Below are positions 24,815 to 32,909 of a stretch of DNA of 64,000 nt, piece after piece. How positions within the stretch are numbered: the first letter of the stretch is position 1; each line of letters opens with the position of its first letter. A model generated the notes under the pieces. The model saw only the letters and a list, made by a program, of their open reading frames with translations. It had not been told where the DNA came from and ran no database searches. The position numbers were made by a program, and so were the translations under genes. This DNA comes from CAVPDE01 sp963702565 (GTDB lineage: Bacteria; Desulfobacterota; DSM-4660; Desulfatiglandales; HGW-15): NCBI GenBank assembly GCA_963702565.1, contig CAVPDE010000011.1, positions 76,467 to 140,466 on the forward strand, read 5' to 3'.

Positions 24815-26301
24815 CAAGCCTCGTGAATCCGGGGAAACCTGATGATAAAGGTCGCCCCTTCCCCTTCCTTGCTTTCCACCTTGATCGTGCCGTCATAATC
24901 CTGCACAATGCCGTAACTGATGGAGAGACCGAGCCCTGTCCCCTTGCCCACCTTCTTGGTCGTGAAGAAAGGTTCGAATATCCTGTCGAGAAGGGGTTCA
25001 GGGATTCCGATGCCGGTATCGGTCACTTCAATGGCGACCATCTCATCTTCAACCTTTGTTTTCAAGATGATCCGTTTCACTTCTTCCTTCGGGGCTCTTT
25101 GCTCCCCTTTCTTCTCGATGGCGTCTCTGGCATTGATCAGGAGGTTGACGAAAACCTGCTCCAGCCGGTTGGGATCAGCCAGAACCGCGGGAACATTCTC
25201 ATCAAGGTCCTCCACGACCTCGATTTCCCGCAACTTCAGTTGCTGCTTGAAAAAGTCAACCGCCCGTCTCAGGACGTTGTTGACCTGGACCTTCTCCTTT
25301 GCCACGTCTGATTTCCGGCCGAACTCCCTCATGTGGCCGATGATTTTGGATGCCCTGTCCACGTGGGTGTCAATCTCTTCGGCCATGGTCCTGAGAATGT
25401 CTGTCCTCATCGGCTCCCCGTTGTCGGCCTTTCTTCGCAAGAAGCTGCTTGCCGTCTTAATGACCGAGAGGGGCTGATTCAACTCGTGGGCAACGCCCGT
25501 GGCCATCTCTCCCAGGGTGGCCATTTTGCTCGCCTGGATCAAGTGCTGCTCGGCCATCAAACGCACCGTGATGTCGCTGGCGGTCACAAGAAGAACCTTC
25601 CAGCCGTTGAATTCAGAGGAAGAAATGTGAATGCTGACATAGATGACCTTCCCGTCCTTGCGTACCTGTCTTGCCCGGTCGATGATGTTGGTGGTTTTGA
25701 GACTGACCTCATAGCTCTTCCGATCGTTGCCCTCGAATAGATCAAGGAAGGAGGTCATATAAATCTCCTCTTTGGAGAACCCATACACGGCTGCAACGCT
25801 TTCATTGCAGTCGAGGACCTTGAGGTTCTGCGCGTTCAAAACAAAGACCGGGTTCGGGATCGTGTTGAAAATGATCCGGTATTTCTCTTCTGATTTTCTT
25901 GCCTCCCTTTCGAGGGACTTCATCTGCGTCAGATCGAGGCTCATTTCCATTGCCGCGATCACCTCCCCTTTATCGTTCTTGAGGGGGGAGGTCTTCACCA
26001 GCCAGTAGGTCTCGGTGCCCTCCTTGGTCACGGCCTGTTCTTCGCTCACATGGGGTCGTCCGTCTTCAAAGGTCTTGAGGACAGGGCAGTTAGGGCATTT
26101 TTCGGAACGGCCTTTGTAAGCCTTGAAGCAGAAATCCCCCGGTTCTGGTGAGAACATCTTTTCGAACTCCCGGTTGTATCTCAGGAGCTTCAGATCCCGA
26201 TCCTGGACCGTGATGTAGCAGGGAGACTCCTCAAAGAGGGTCTGGTATTCGTTCTGGTGGCGATTGGATGATTCTTGTTTAGCCTTGATCAAAGGGTCCA
26301 T
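24814..26301 (-). CDS. Tandem PAS sensor histidine kinase with cysteine cluster
   Basis: A 495-residue soluble kinase. PAS-1 (about 20-135) begins PCYITVQDRDLKLLRYN and contains CFKAYKGRSEKCPNCPV, a cysteine pattern also found in the kinase at 21572. PAS-2 (about 145-260) has VFVLNAQNLKVLDCNESVAAVYGFSKEE. The HisKA H-box is ATGVAHELNQPLSVIKT; the ATPase boxes are NLLINARDAIEKKG, DTGIGIPEP, FEPFFTTK and GTGLGLSISYGI. All catalytic residues are present. The phosphotransfer target may be the receiver domain of the translationally coupled hybrid kinase just downstream. Confidence 0.92.
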   Translation of the reverse strand: MDPLIKAKQESSNRHQNEYQTLFEESPCYITVQDRDLKLLRYNREFEKMFSPEPGDFCFKAYKGRSEKCPNCPVLKTFEDGRPHVSEEQAVTKEGTETYWLVKTSPLKNDKGEVIAAMEMSLDLTQMKSLEREARKSEEKYRIIFNTIPNPVFVLNAQNLKVLDCNESVAAVYGFSKEEIYMTSFLDLFEGNDRKSYEVSLKTTNIIDRARQVRKDGKVIYVSIHISSSEFNGWKVLLVTASDITVRLMAEQHLIQASKMATLGEMATGVAHELNQPLSVIKTASSFLRRKADNGEPMRTDILRTMAEEIDTHVDRASKIIGHMREFGRKSDVAKEKVQVNNVLRRAVDFFKQQLKLREIEVVEDLDENVPAVLADPNRLEQVFVNLLINARDAIEKKGEQRAPKEEVKRIILKTKVEDEMVAIEVTDTGIGIPEPLLDRIFEPFFTTKKVGKGTGLGLSISYGIVQDYDGTIKVESKEGEGATFIIRFPRIHEA

Positions 26302-26367
26302 CGAATTGATCGCATCCTTTTTTTTCGATTCCGCCCTCGCCTGGGGTAACGCTCTCCGGTCGCCCTC

Positions 26368-27651
26368 TTACTCCTCTTCTTCGTCCTCCTTGGGGAGCAT
26401 ATGTTCCGGGATCACCATGTGTTCGGAAATCACTTCCTTGAAGTGGACGGCCTTGATGTCGAGCTTGTGCTCCTTGGCCAGGTCCCGGATCTGGTCGATG
26501 CAGTTGTGGCAGGGGACGAGAACCAACTTGGCGCCTGTTTCGCGGATCTGGTCGGCTTTGACTTTCCCCGAGGCCAGGCGATACTTCTTCATTTCGCCGC
26601 CCATGGGCATGGCACCGCCGCCGCCGCCGCAGCAATAGTTGTAGTTGCCCTGGTATTTCATAGGGCGAAAATCCTCGGAGACCAGTTCAGCCAAATGCCG
26701 GTTCTTTTCTGCAAGCCCTCCGCTCCGGATGACATTGCAGGGGTCCTGAACCGTTGTGGGCACTTTGATCTTCTCTTTGAGCTTGATCCGGCCGTCCCGG
26801 AGGTAGTCGTGAAAGAGCTCCACGGAGTGAATCACTTCCTGTTTCGGCTCGTATCCCAACCAAATGGGCGCTTCGTACCGAAGCGCTCGATAGGCGTGGC
26901 CTCACTCGGTTACGGCGACTTGTTTCACCTCCAGTTCCTCGGCTCGCTTGAAGGTGTTCTCCACGATCATGCGGGCGGTAGGCGCATCATTGATGAACAT
27001 GGCCAGGTTCGTGTCGTCCCATCCCTTCTCGCTCGGGACCGTCCAGTCCTCACCGGCCACCGCGAAAATCTTGGCCACCTCCATGATGTCCTGGGGATAG
27101 AACTTGGGCTCCCTGGCGTTGACCGTGTACATGATCTTGGCCCCCTTCTTGTCGATGGGGATCTTGAGACCTACCACTTCAGCCGCAGCTTCCTCCTCGC
27201 ACCACTGGATGGTTTCGACCCAGTCCTCCTTGGACACGGCCATCTGGTTGCCGGTCAGCTTGTAGTTTTCAACGGCTTTCTTGAGACCTTCGGGAGCGAT
27301 TCCCAGAGAGGTCAGCAGGCCCCTCAGGGTGGAGATGAGGAAGCCGATATCAATGCCAAAGGGGCAGTAAAGCGTGCAGCGCCTGCACATGTTGCACTCG
27401 TAGTAAATGGTCTTGTAAATCTCTTGGAGATACGCCTTGTCCACCCGGCCTTTTTTCTTGAGCAGGTCTCTCAAAAATCTCACTTTGTAGGCGGGGATCA
27501 TTTTGGGATCTTTCCCGCTCGCCAGATAGAAGTGGCAGGTGTCGGCGCACATGCTGCAGTGGGTGCAGGTTTCGATCCACGTCTTCAAACGGGCACCCAA
27601 TCGGGGTTTGAGGAAATCCATGATCGCTTTCGGGTTCACGTCTTCAGTCAT
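26368..27651 (-). CDS. HdrD/TmcB-like Fe-S oxidoreductase, selenocysteine-containing
   Basis: A 427-residue HdrC-HdrB fusion read through TGA at 26902-26904 (residue 250). The N-terminal ferredoxin motifs are CTHCSMCADTCH and CNMCRRCTLYCPFG; the first lacks the usual final CP. The C-terminal CCG-type half has DPCN, NYCCGGGGGA and VPCHNC. The TGA sits in AVTE-U-GHAYRALR where relatives have Cys, and both sides are collinear with the 12770-14077 protein. It lies 46 nt after a NarI-type cytochrome b gene, so the pair forms an HdrDE/TmcBC-like quinone-linked oxidoreductase. The acidic C-terminus EDEEEE also matches the other copy. Confidence 0.88.
26868..26904 (-). promoter_or_regulatory. UGA codon plus SECIS-like hairpin in the second HdrD-like gene
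   Basis: TGA at 26902-26904 (minus strand) is followed after 15 nt by a perfect 8-bp hairpin GCGCTTCG-GTA-CGAAGCGC (26886-26868). This is the strongest of the four stems; the loop with its closing pairs reads GGUAC. Confidence 0.75.
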
Positions 27652-27697
27652 AGAACAACTCCTTTAACCAGGAAAATCTCTTTCAAAACCCACCAGG

Positions 27698-28363
27698 CTA
27701 TATTGAGTATCCTCTTCTTCCGAATTCGATGCCGCTGGCTGCCCGGGAGAAGAAGAAAAGCACGGAGTGGGAGAGTCTTGTAAAAGGGATCAGGATGAGC
27801 ATGAGCTCTGCGGAGAGAACATGAAAGAGCCTCATGTTGTCACCGAGAAACTTGATGCTGTCCACGGTCCCGTGAGTGAGGAAATAGCCGGTCAGGAAAG
27901 GGAGGACCGTCACCACGATGAGGAGGTAATCGCCAGCCGTGGTAAGGAGGCGGAGATCGGGCAAGAGTGCCCTTCTCAGGATGAAAAAAATGGCGATCGC
28001 AAGAAGGAGCAGCGTCATCCAGTCCGCCCATTTATCGGGGATAGAGGACCAGGACCACCCGAAACGCGATTCTTCCCAAAGGGAGACATGGCCTGCCAGC
28101 CAAATGGGCACCACAATGAGGCAGATGTGAAAAAGGTAGACACAGATAATGAAAACAGGGTTTTTTTTCACTGTCACATTGAGAGGCAGCAGCCACCGGG
28201 CCAAGGTGGCGAGAATGTATTTCACGCTGAAATAATTGTAGAGGGGCTTATCCTTTGTCCGGGCGACAAAGATGAATTGGGCCATGCGGATCAGTGTTCC
28301 CATGATGAAGACAAGAAAGGCGATCCACAATAGGGGTCCTTCTGCGAACGAGCTCAAGTCCAT
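27698..28363 (-). CDS. NarI/TmcC/HdrE-like membrane cytochrome b subunit
   Basis: A 221-residue integral membrane protein with five or six hydrophobic helices, of the nitrate reductase gamma/DsrM-TmcC family. Candidate haem-b His ligands lie in helices such as CVYLFHICLIVVPIWLAGHVSL and NMRLFHVLSAELMLILIP, with a further His in FTRLSHSVLF. It should exchange electrons with the menaquinone pool and pass them to the HdrD-like Fe-S protein encoded next. There is no TmcA-type cytochrome c or TmcD gene beside it. First gene of a two-gene operon starting from the divergent intergenic region. Confidence 0.87.
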   Translation of the reverse strand: MDLSSFAEGPLLWIAFLVFIMGTLIRMAQFIFVARTKDKPLYNYFSVKYILATLARWLLPLNVTVKKNPVFIICVYLFHICLIVVPIWLAGHVSLWEESRFGWSWSSIPDKWADWMTLLLLAIAIFFILRRALLPDLRLLTTAGDYLLIVVTVLPFLTGYFLTHGTVDSIKFLGDNMRLFHVLSAELMLILIPFTRLSHSVLFFFSRAASGIEFGRRGYSI

Positions 28364-28670
28364 AGTCTTGTCACTCTCCTTCCTTCAAACGGCGTGTCGT
28401 TGCAATCTTTCCATTTCGTGGGAGCAAGAAACCCTTGGTTAGACGGGCAAGGGATAGGTAAAGCTCAACGATTAACAAACCTCATTACCAAAGCAGTATA
28501 TTTATATATCATTCCTAGGCGGAGTCAAACCAAAAAAGGGGGCAGCTCTCAGGAAATGGCGTGAGGTTCGGGAGTCCTCGTCTGGAGGATGGGAGGCGAC
28601 ATGTTGCAGGTGAAGAAGGAACATGGTAGAAGTCACTCAAGCAAGGAACAACCAACCGGGGAGGATGGGT
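28364..28670. other. Divergent promoter region, no gene seen
   Basis: This stretch separates the minus-strand cytochrome b/HdrD operon from the plus-strand FMN-binding protein gene. It has an AT-rich core at about 28495-28515 (TATATTTATATATC), suitable for promoters in both directions, but no clear -35/-10 pair was identified. A longer ATG start for the plus-strand gene at 28623 is possible but has no ribosome-binding site. Confidence 0.45.
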
Positions 28671-29069
28671 ATGAATAGACAGGAAGTGATGGAGCTCTTT
28701 AACAAAAGGCCGCGAATCGGGGCTCTGAGCACGGCGAACAGGAAGGGAGAGGTGAACGTGGCGGTCTTCGGCTCCCCTCAAATGATCGACGAGAACACCG
28801 TGATCATGGGGATCGGCAGAAACCGCAGTTTTCGTAATCTTCAGGAAAACCCCAAGGCCGTGTTCATCGTGGTGGAGCCCGGCAAGACGGTCATGGACTG
28901 GAAAGGCGCGAGGGTCTATCTCGAAGTCGTGGACCTGGAGAGCGGGGGCGGTTTCTTCGATGAGATCAAGGCAGGCATTACCAAGGCTGCGGGGAAGCAG
29001 GCTGCGGATATGATCCACGCCGCCGTCCGTTTCAAAATCACGGAAGTCCGTCCCATCGTGGAGTTCTAG
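28671..29069 (+). CDS. Pyridoxamine 5'-phosphate oxidase-like FMN-binding protein
   Basis: A 132-residue split-barrel flavoprotein: IGALSTANRKGEVNVAVFGSPQMIDENTVIMGIGRNRSFRNLQENPKAVFIVV is the typical FMN-binding strand pattern. Small proteins of this type bind FMN or F420 and act as reductases or flavin stores; the substrate is unknown. ATG at 28671 chosen because GGGGAGG ends 6 nt before it; the first in-frame ATG at 28623 has no such site. Divergent from the cytochrome b/HdrD operon. Confidence 0.85.
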   Translation: MNRQEVMELFNKRPRIGALSTANRKGEVNVAVFGSPQMIDENTVIMGIGRNRSFRNLQENPKAVFIVVEPGKTVMDWKGARVYLEVVDLESGGGFFDEIKAGITKAAGKQAADMIHAAVRFKITEVRPIVEF

Positions 29070-29240
29070 GATTTCACCGCAGAGAACGCAAAGCATGAAA
29101 GGGATTGGGACGCAGAAAAACACAGATCTATTGGATTGAACCCCCGAAAGCCAATCCGTGTGAATCTGTGTTGATCCGTGTCCTGTTTCTCCGCAAGAAG
29201 GCTGTGGTCTTCGGCTGCCTATTGCTTACTGCTTACTTCT
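29070..29240. repeat. Intergenic word repeats (CGCAGAGAACGCAAAG, CACAGAT and GCTTACTGCTTAC families)
   Basis: Three word families are packed between two convergent genes: CCGCAGAGAACGCAAAG near 29077, AACACAGAT...ATCCGTGTGAATCTGTG (an imperfect inverted repeat, 29118-29180), and TTGCTTACTGCTTACTTC near 29223. The last shares its word with the array at 40268-40379. No ORF is supported. Confidence 0.65.
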
Positions 29241-30482
29241 TCACTCTCCATTGGCGTCCGGGTAACGCTTGGCAATGGCTTTCAGTGTGTCCAGGCTGTC
29301 GAAGAAGGCCTCGATCACCTCAGGGTCGAAACTCTTACCGGAAAGGCGGCGTATCTCCTCCAGCACCCTGCCTTCATCCCAAGCGTCCTTGTACGACCTC
29401 CTGGAGTTGAGGGCGTCATAAACATCCGCGACAGAAACGATCCGGCCATAGAGAGGAATCTCCTCGCCTCTTTTAGGGAGCGCGCTCACGCCCGTCTTCG
29501 CATGTTCTTTCAGCACCTCTGTGGAGAACGGATCCACATGGCCCGGGTAGCCGGTGCCGTCCCACTTCTCGTGATGGTTCAGTGCCACCTGGGCGGCCAC
29601 TTCCTCAAAATCTGACTGCATGTTTCTGAAGAGCCGGGCGCCGAGGTAAGTGTGGCTTTTCATGATTGAAAACTCTTCCGGAGACAGACGGTCCGCCTTC
29701 TTGAGGATGAGGTCACTGATCGCCACCTTGCCCACGTCATGAAGCATGGCGGCCATTCTCAGAGAGTCCTTTTTCCGTTCGATCTCTTCTTCAGGCAAAC
29801 CTTTTGTTGCGGCCCATGTTTCATAAATTTCAACCGCATAAGCGCCCACCCTGTTGACGTGAGGTCCTGTCTCCTTTGGGTCCCGTAACCCGGCCATGCT
29901 GATCATGCGCAGAATGATATTTCGGGTCATCTGGGCCCGGGCAAGGGCCAGGGCTGCGGTTGTGGCAAAGTGGCTGATGAGGGATTCATCGGAGGGAGAA
30001 AAGGGGATCACATTCCCTTCGTCATCGAGAGCGTTGATGATCTGCATCACCCCCAAGAGATCTTTTCTCTGATTGGTCATGGGCACGGTGAGCATGGACC
30101 GGGTTCTATACTTGGCGCGCTTGTCGAAAGAGGAATCAAAGGTGTAAGGCACGGCAGAGGGCATCTCATACACGTCAGGAATGTTGACGGGCGTGAGATT
30201 TCTGGCCACAAACCCGGCAATGGACTGGTTGTTGATGGGAATGGTGAAAGTGTTGAAGAAAAGCTTTCGCCCCCGTTTCAGCCTTTCTTGAAGACTGTTG
30301 TTCTGGGTGTAGCTGAACTTCAGGTCATCTCCGGCAGTGAGGTAAATGGAGCCGGCATCGGCATTGAAAAATTTTCGGGCGTTGGTGAGGATTCGGTCCA
30401 GAAGGAGATCGATGTCTTTGACCTCATTGAGATCGAGACTGATCTGGGTAATGAGCTCGAACTTTTCTTTTTCACTCAACAT
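29241..30482 (-). CDS. GAF-HD-GYP domain phosphodiesterase
   Basis: A 413-residue cytosolic protein. A GAF sensor domain occupies about residues 20-190 (LITQISLDLNEVKDIDLLLDRIL...MLTVPMTNQRKDLLGVMQIIN). The HD-GYP domain follows with MLHDVGKVAISDLILKK, MKSHTYLGARLF, NHHEKWDGTGYPG and VSVADVYDALNSRRSYK. All metal-binding His/Asp residues and the GYP triad are present, so it should hydrolyse cyclic di-GMP, or possibly another cyclic dinucleotide, in response to a GAF ligand. ATG at 30482 follows GAGGGAG; its 3'-proximal neighbour gene ends before it, so the two form a minus-strand pair. Confidence 0.92.
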   Translation of the reverse strand: MLSEKEKFELITQISLDLNEVKDIDLLLDRILTNARKFFNADAGSIYLTAGDDLKFSYTQNNSLQERLKRGRKLFFNTFTIPINNQSIAGFVARNLTPVNIPDVYEMPSAVPYTFDSSFDKRAKYRTRSMLTVPMTNQRKDLLGVMQIINALDDEGNVIPFSPSDESLISHFATTAALALARAQMTRNIILRMISMAGLRDPKETGPHVNRVGAYAVEIYETWAATKGLPEEEIERKKDSLRMAAMLHDVGKVAISDLILKKADRLSPEEFSIMKSHTYLGARLFRNMQSDFEEVAAQVALNHHEKWDGTGYPGHVDPFSTEVLKEHAKTGVSALPKRGEEIPLYGRIVSVADVYDALNSRRSYKDAWDEGRVLEEIRRLSGKSFDPEVIEAFFDSLDTLKAIAKRYPDANGE

Positions 30483-30499
30483 GAAAAAGCTCCCTCGCT

Positions 30500-31408
30500 C
30501 TATCCGCCGAGTTGCTCCAGGAGTTTCAAGATGGAAACCCCTCTTTTGAGCCCTGAAATCCATTCCTGGGGAAGGCCTTTGTCTCCCAGGTGAGCCCCGA
30601 GTACCATGCCCACAAGGAGCCCTCTGCCGGCATTGTCCCCTCCGGCCATGACACCCTGAATCAGCGCCTCCTTGAGATCGGTTTCATATTTGGCGATCAA
30701 ATGGACCACGCCGGGAAAAGCTTCGTCCGTGTGGCAGCTTTGGCCAAACCGGGCAATCGTTGAAACACTTTCTTTTCCCACAGATTCAATCCCTTGTTTC
30801 ACCCAGTCGAACAGAGGAAACCCTTTGAATCGTTGAGCAGCGACTTCGTTCATCGCTTTTCCGGGAGAAGCACCCTCCAGCACCCTGCAGCAGACCCTGG
30901 CGAAGAACTCGGCGCTGTCCATGACCAAGGGGTTGTTGTGGGTCATCCGGGTTTGCATTCTCGCGGCCTTCACAAGCGTTTCGGGATCCTTGTGATAAAA
31001 GAGGACGAGAGGAGCGATCCGTGCCGCACCGGAGAGATCTGTGGAGGATGAGCCGGCGTCCTCGATGGCTTTGCCCTGAGCCAGATTCTGAAGAGTCATT
31101 TTAGTTGCCTGATCAAAATACCCTTGGTAGGTCTTGAACAGGTCCTGCCATCTTTTCGAAAAGTCAGACAGGTCAAAGCCTCTTTTTGCAGCGATCGATT
31201 CCAAGAGCATGAAGGTCTGGTCCCCGTAGTGGGTGAATTCACCTTTTTCTTTGGTGGGGTGGTAGGAATCGGGGAGGGGTTGTCTCAGCGTCTCGACTCT
31301 TCCGAAGTCCTTCTTGATTTTATCCGCATCATAAATCCAGTGAGCGCCGAGAGCGAGAGAGTCCGCCGCAAAGCAAGCCAGAACCATGGGCTGTCTATTG
31401 TCCGTCAT
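30500..31408 (-). CDS. ADP-ribosylglycohydrolase family protein
   Basis: A 302-residue all-helical ADP-ribosyl-glycohydrolase/DraG-type protein, which removes ADP-ribose from modified proteins or nucleotides. Di-metal ligands are partly visible: TDLSGAARIAP, NPLVMDSAEFFARV, and MAGGDNAGRGLLVGMVLGAHLG near the C-terminus (normally GGDTDT). The early SxGDALG motif reads ACFAADSLALGAHWIYD. Because the GGDTDT and N-terminal motifs deviate, activity should be regarded as unproven. Precedes the HD-GYP gene on the minus strand. Confidence 0.85.
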   Translation of the reverse strand: MTDNRQPMVLACFAADSLALGAHWIYDADKIKKDFGRVETLRQPLPDSYHPTKEKGEFTHYGDQTFMLLESIAAKRGFDLSDFSKRWQDLFKTYQGYFDQATKMTLQNLAQGKAIEDAGSSSTDLSGAARIAPLVLFYHKDPETLVKAARMQTRMTHNNPLVMDSAEFFARVCCRVLEGASPGKAMNEVAAQRFKGFPLFDWVKQGIESVGKESVSTIARFGQSCHTDEAFPGVVHLIAKYETDLKEALIQGVMAGGDNAGRGLLVGMVLGAHLGDKGLPQEWISGLKRGVSILKLLEQLGG

Positions 31409-31535
31409 GAGACCCTCGCAGACATGAGTTTTCGGTTACAATCTGTGAACGGGGACACTATAGGCTTCTGTACGCTTTTCGTCAACCCGTGAATCGCCTT
31501 GACCTTTTGTGGACGGCTCTGATAAACATAGCCCT

Positions 31536-32105
31536 ATGAACCTGCTCGACATGATCATCATCTGCACGATGATTTTTTTCATCGTCAAGGGAATCCTCCG
31601 AGGTTTCCTGAGGGAAGTAGCCTCCCTGGCAGGGGTCATCCTCGGAATTCTTTTGGCCAACTATTTTCAGCCCCGCATGACAGAAGTGTTGAAAGCCTAC
31701 CTGCCGGTTTCGAGCTTTCTCCCCATCGTGAGCTTTGCGCTTCTCTTCGGCGCAATCCTCGTGCTTTGCAACTTGGCCGGCTACGGCCTCAGCCTCCTTT
31801 TCCAAAAAGCGTTTCTCGGATGGGTGGATCGAAGCCTGGGGGCAGGGTTTGCCGTGGTCAAAGGCGTGATCATCACCTATCTCGTGATCGTCATCCTCAC
31901 CTTTTTCCTCCCCACCCAGACCCCGCTCATTGCTCAGTCTAAAACAGCGCCCTGGATCATCAGCTCCTATCAGGCCATGACTCGTCTGATTGCTCCGGAT
32001 CACTACGAGAAGTGGAGAAAGCGACTCATGGGCATCAAAGACGGGGCGGTCCAGGCCAAACCGGAAAAATCCAAGGATGCCCCCAAAAAAGATGAATCCA
32101 ACTGA
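31536..32105 (+). CDS. CvpA family inner membrane protein
   Basis: A 189-residue membrane protein with four predicted helices and the CvpA signature LDMIIICTMIFFIVKGILRGFLREVASLAGVILGILLA. The tail is hydrophilic, Lys/Asp-rich (KPEKSKDAPKKDESN). The family is linked to colicin V production and envelope homeostasis, but its biochemical role is unsettled. The mazG start lies inside its last codons (14-nt overlap), so the two are co-translated. ATG at 31536 taken because the hydrophobic N-terminus begins there. Confidence 0.88.
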   Translation: MNLLDMIIICTMIFFIVKGILRGFLREVASLAGVILGILLANYFQPRMTEVLKAYLPVSSFLPIVSFALLFGAILVLCNLAGYGLSLLFQKAFLGWVDRSLGAGFAVVKGVIITYLVIVILTFFLPTQTPLIAQSKTAPWIISSYQAMTRLIAPDHYEKWRKRLMGIKDGAVQAKPEKSKDAPKKDESN

Positions 32106-32817
32106 TCCGGCGGAGGTCTTCACGGCTCTGTGGTCGCTCGTCGAGAGGCTGAGGGGGCCGGGGGGCTGCCCCTGGGACGCCAAACAAACCGCAGAAAGCA
32201 TCAAGACCTACGTGCTGGAAGAAGCATACGAGGTGGCGGACGCGGTGGAGCGGAAGTCGCCTGAAGAAGTCTGCCATGAACTGGGGGATCTTCTGTTCCA
32301 GGTTCTGTTCCTGGCCAGTATTTACAAGGCCAGTGGAGATTTCGATCTGTACGAGGTCCTGGAGACGATCCACAAAAAGATGGTCCGCCGGCACCCTCAT
32401 GTGTTCGGCCCTGTGGAAGTCAACAGCGCCGAGGAAGTGGCTGCGAACTGGGAAAAGATCAAGAAAGAGGAATTGGGGCTCTCGGAGGACGCGCGATGGC
32501 CTTTGGAAAAGGTTCCGGAGAACCTGCCCGCCCTTCTGAGAGCCCATCGGTTGATCGAACGGGCTGTCAAGCACCGGCTGCTCGCTCCTGATGAGGAGCA
32601 GAGATGGCGGACCCTCCAGGACGCATGGGGCGTCTTAAGAGGAGCGGCTCTGGAGGGGGATCGGGAGCGGATCGCAACAACGGTCGGTGAGGCCTTATTT
32701 GGCCTGGTCGCCTTTGCCAGGGAGTGGGGGCTGAATGCGGAAGACCTCCTGAGAGAGCAGAACCGTCACTTTATTGAAGCGACGAAAAAAGGCCACGGAG
32801 AGGAGGATAAGGAGTAG
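32092..32817 (+). CDS. mazG: Nucleoside triphosphate pyrophosphohydrolase MazG
   Basis: A 241-residue all-alpha NTP pyrophosphatase that hydrolyses (d)NTPs to monophosphates and PPi. The EExxE-ExxD metal site is visible: LRGPGGCPWDAKQT, then YVLEEAYEVADAVE and HELGDLLFQVLFLA at residues 35-80. The second MazG-like repeat near the C-terminus is degenerate (VGEALFGLVAFAREWG), as in other full-length MazG proteins. Overlaps cvpA. Confidence 0.93.
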   Translation: MNPTDPAEVFTALWSLVERLRGPGGCPWDAKQTAESIKTYVLEEAYEVADAVERKSPEEVCHELGDLLFQVLFLASIYKASGDFDLYEVLETIHKKMVRRHPHVFGPVEVNSAEEVAANWEKIKKEELGLSEDARWPLEKVPENLPALLRAHRLIERAVKHRLLAPDEEQRWRTLQDAWGVLRGAALEGDRERIATTVGEALFGLVAFAREWGLNAEDLLREQNRHFIEATKKGHGEEDKE

Positions 32818-32909
32818 TCCGCCTAGGCGGATAAACCCTGGTAGGGAGGACGTGCGCACGGGGCAAGCCCGGCGAAAGCGATTGAGAGGGGCGGCGGCAG
32901 GTGACCCGC

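Noticed and set aside
12770..27651. The four interrupted Hdr/Flx genes as pseudogenes with nonsense mutations
   Set aside because: All four stops are TGA, all replace a family cysteine, frames are otherwise perfect, and a hairpin follows each. Random decay would give mixed stops at random sites.
26401..27783. Plus-strand ORF of 460 codons opposite the second HdrD-like gene
   Set aside because: Antisense frame; the minus strand encodes both halves of the selenoprotein with conserved cysteine motifs.
29178..29615. Plus-strand ORF opposite the end of the HD-GYP gene
   Set aside because: Begins in intergenic repeats and continues as an antisense frame of the HD-GYP domain.
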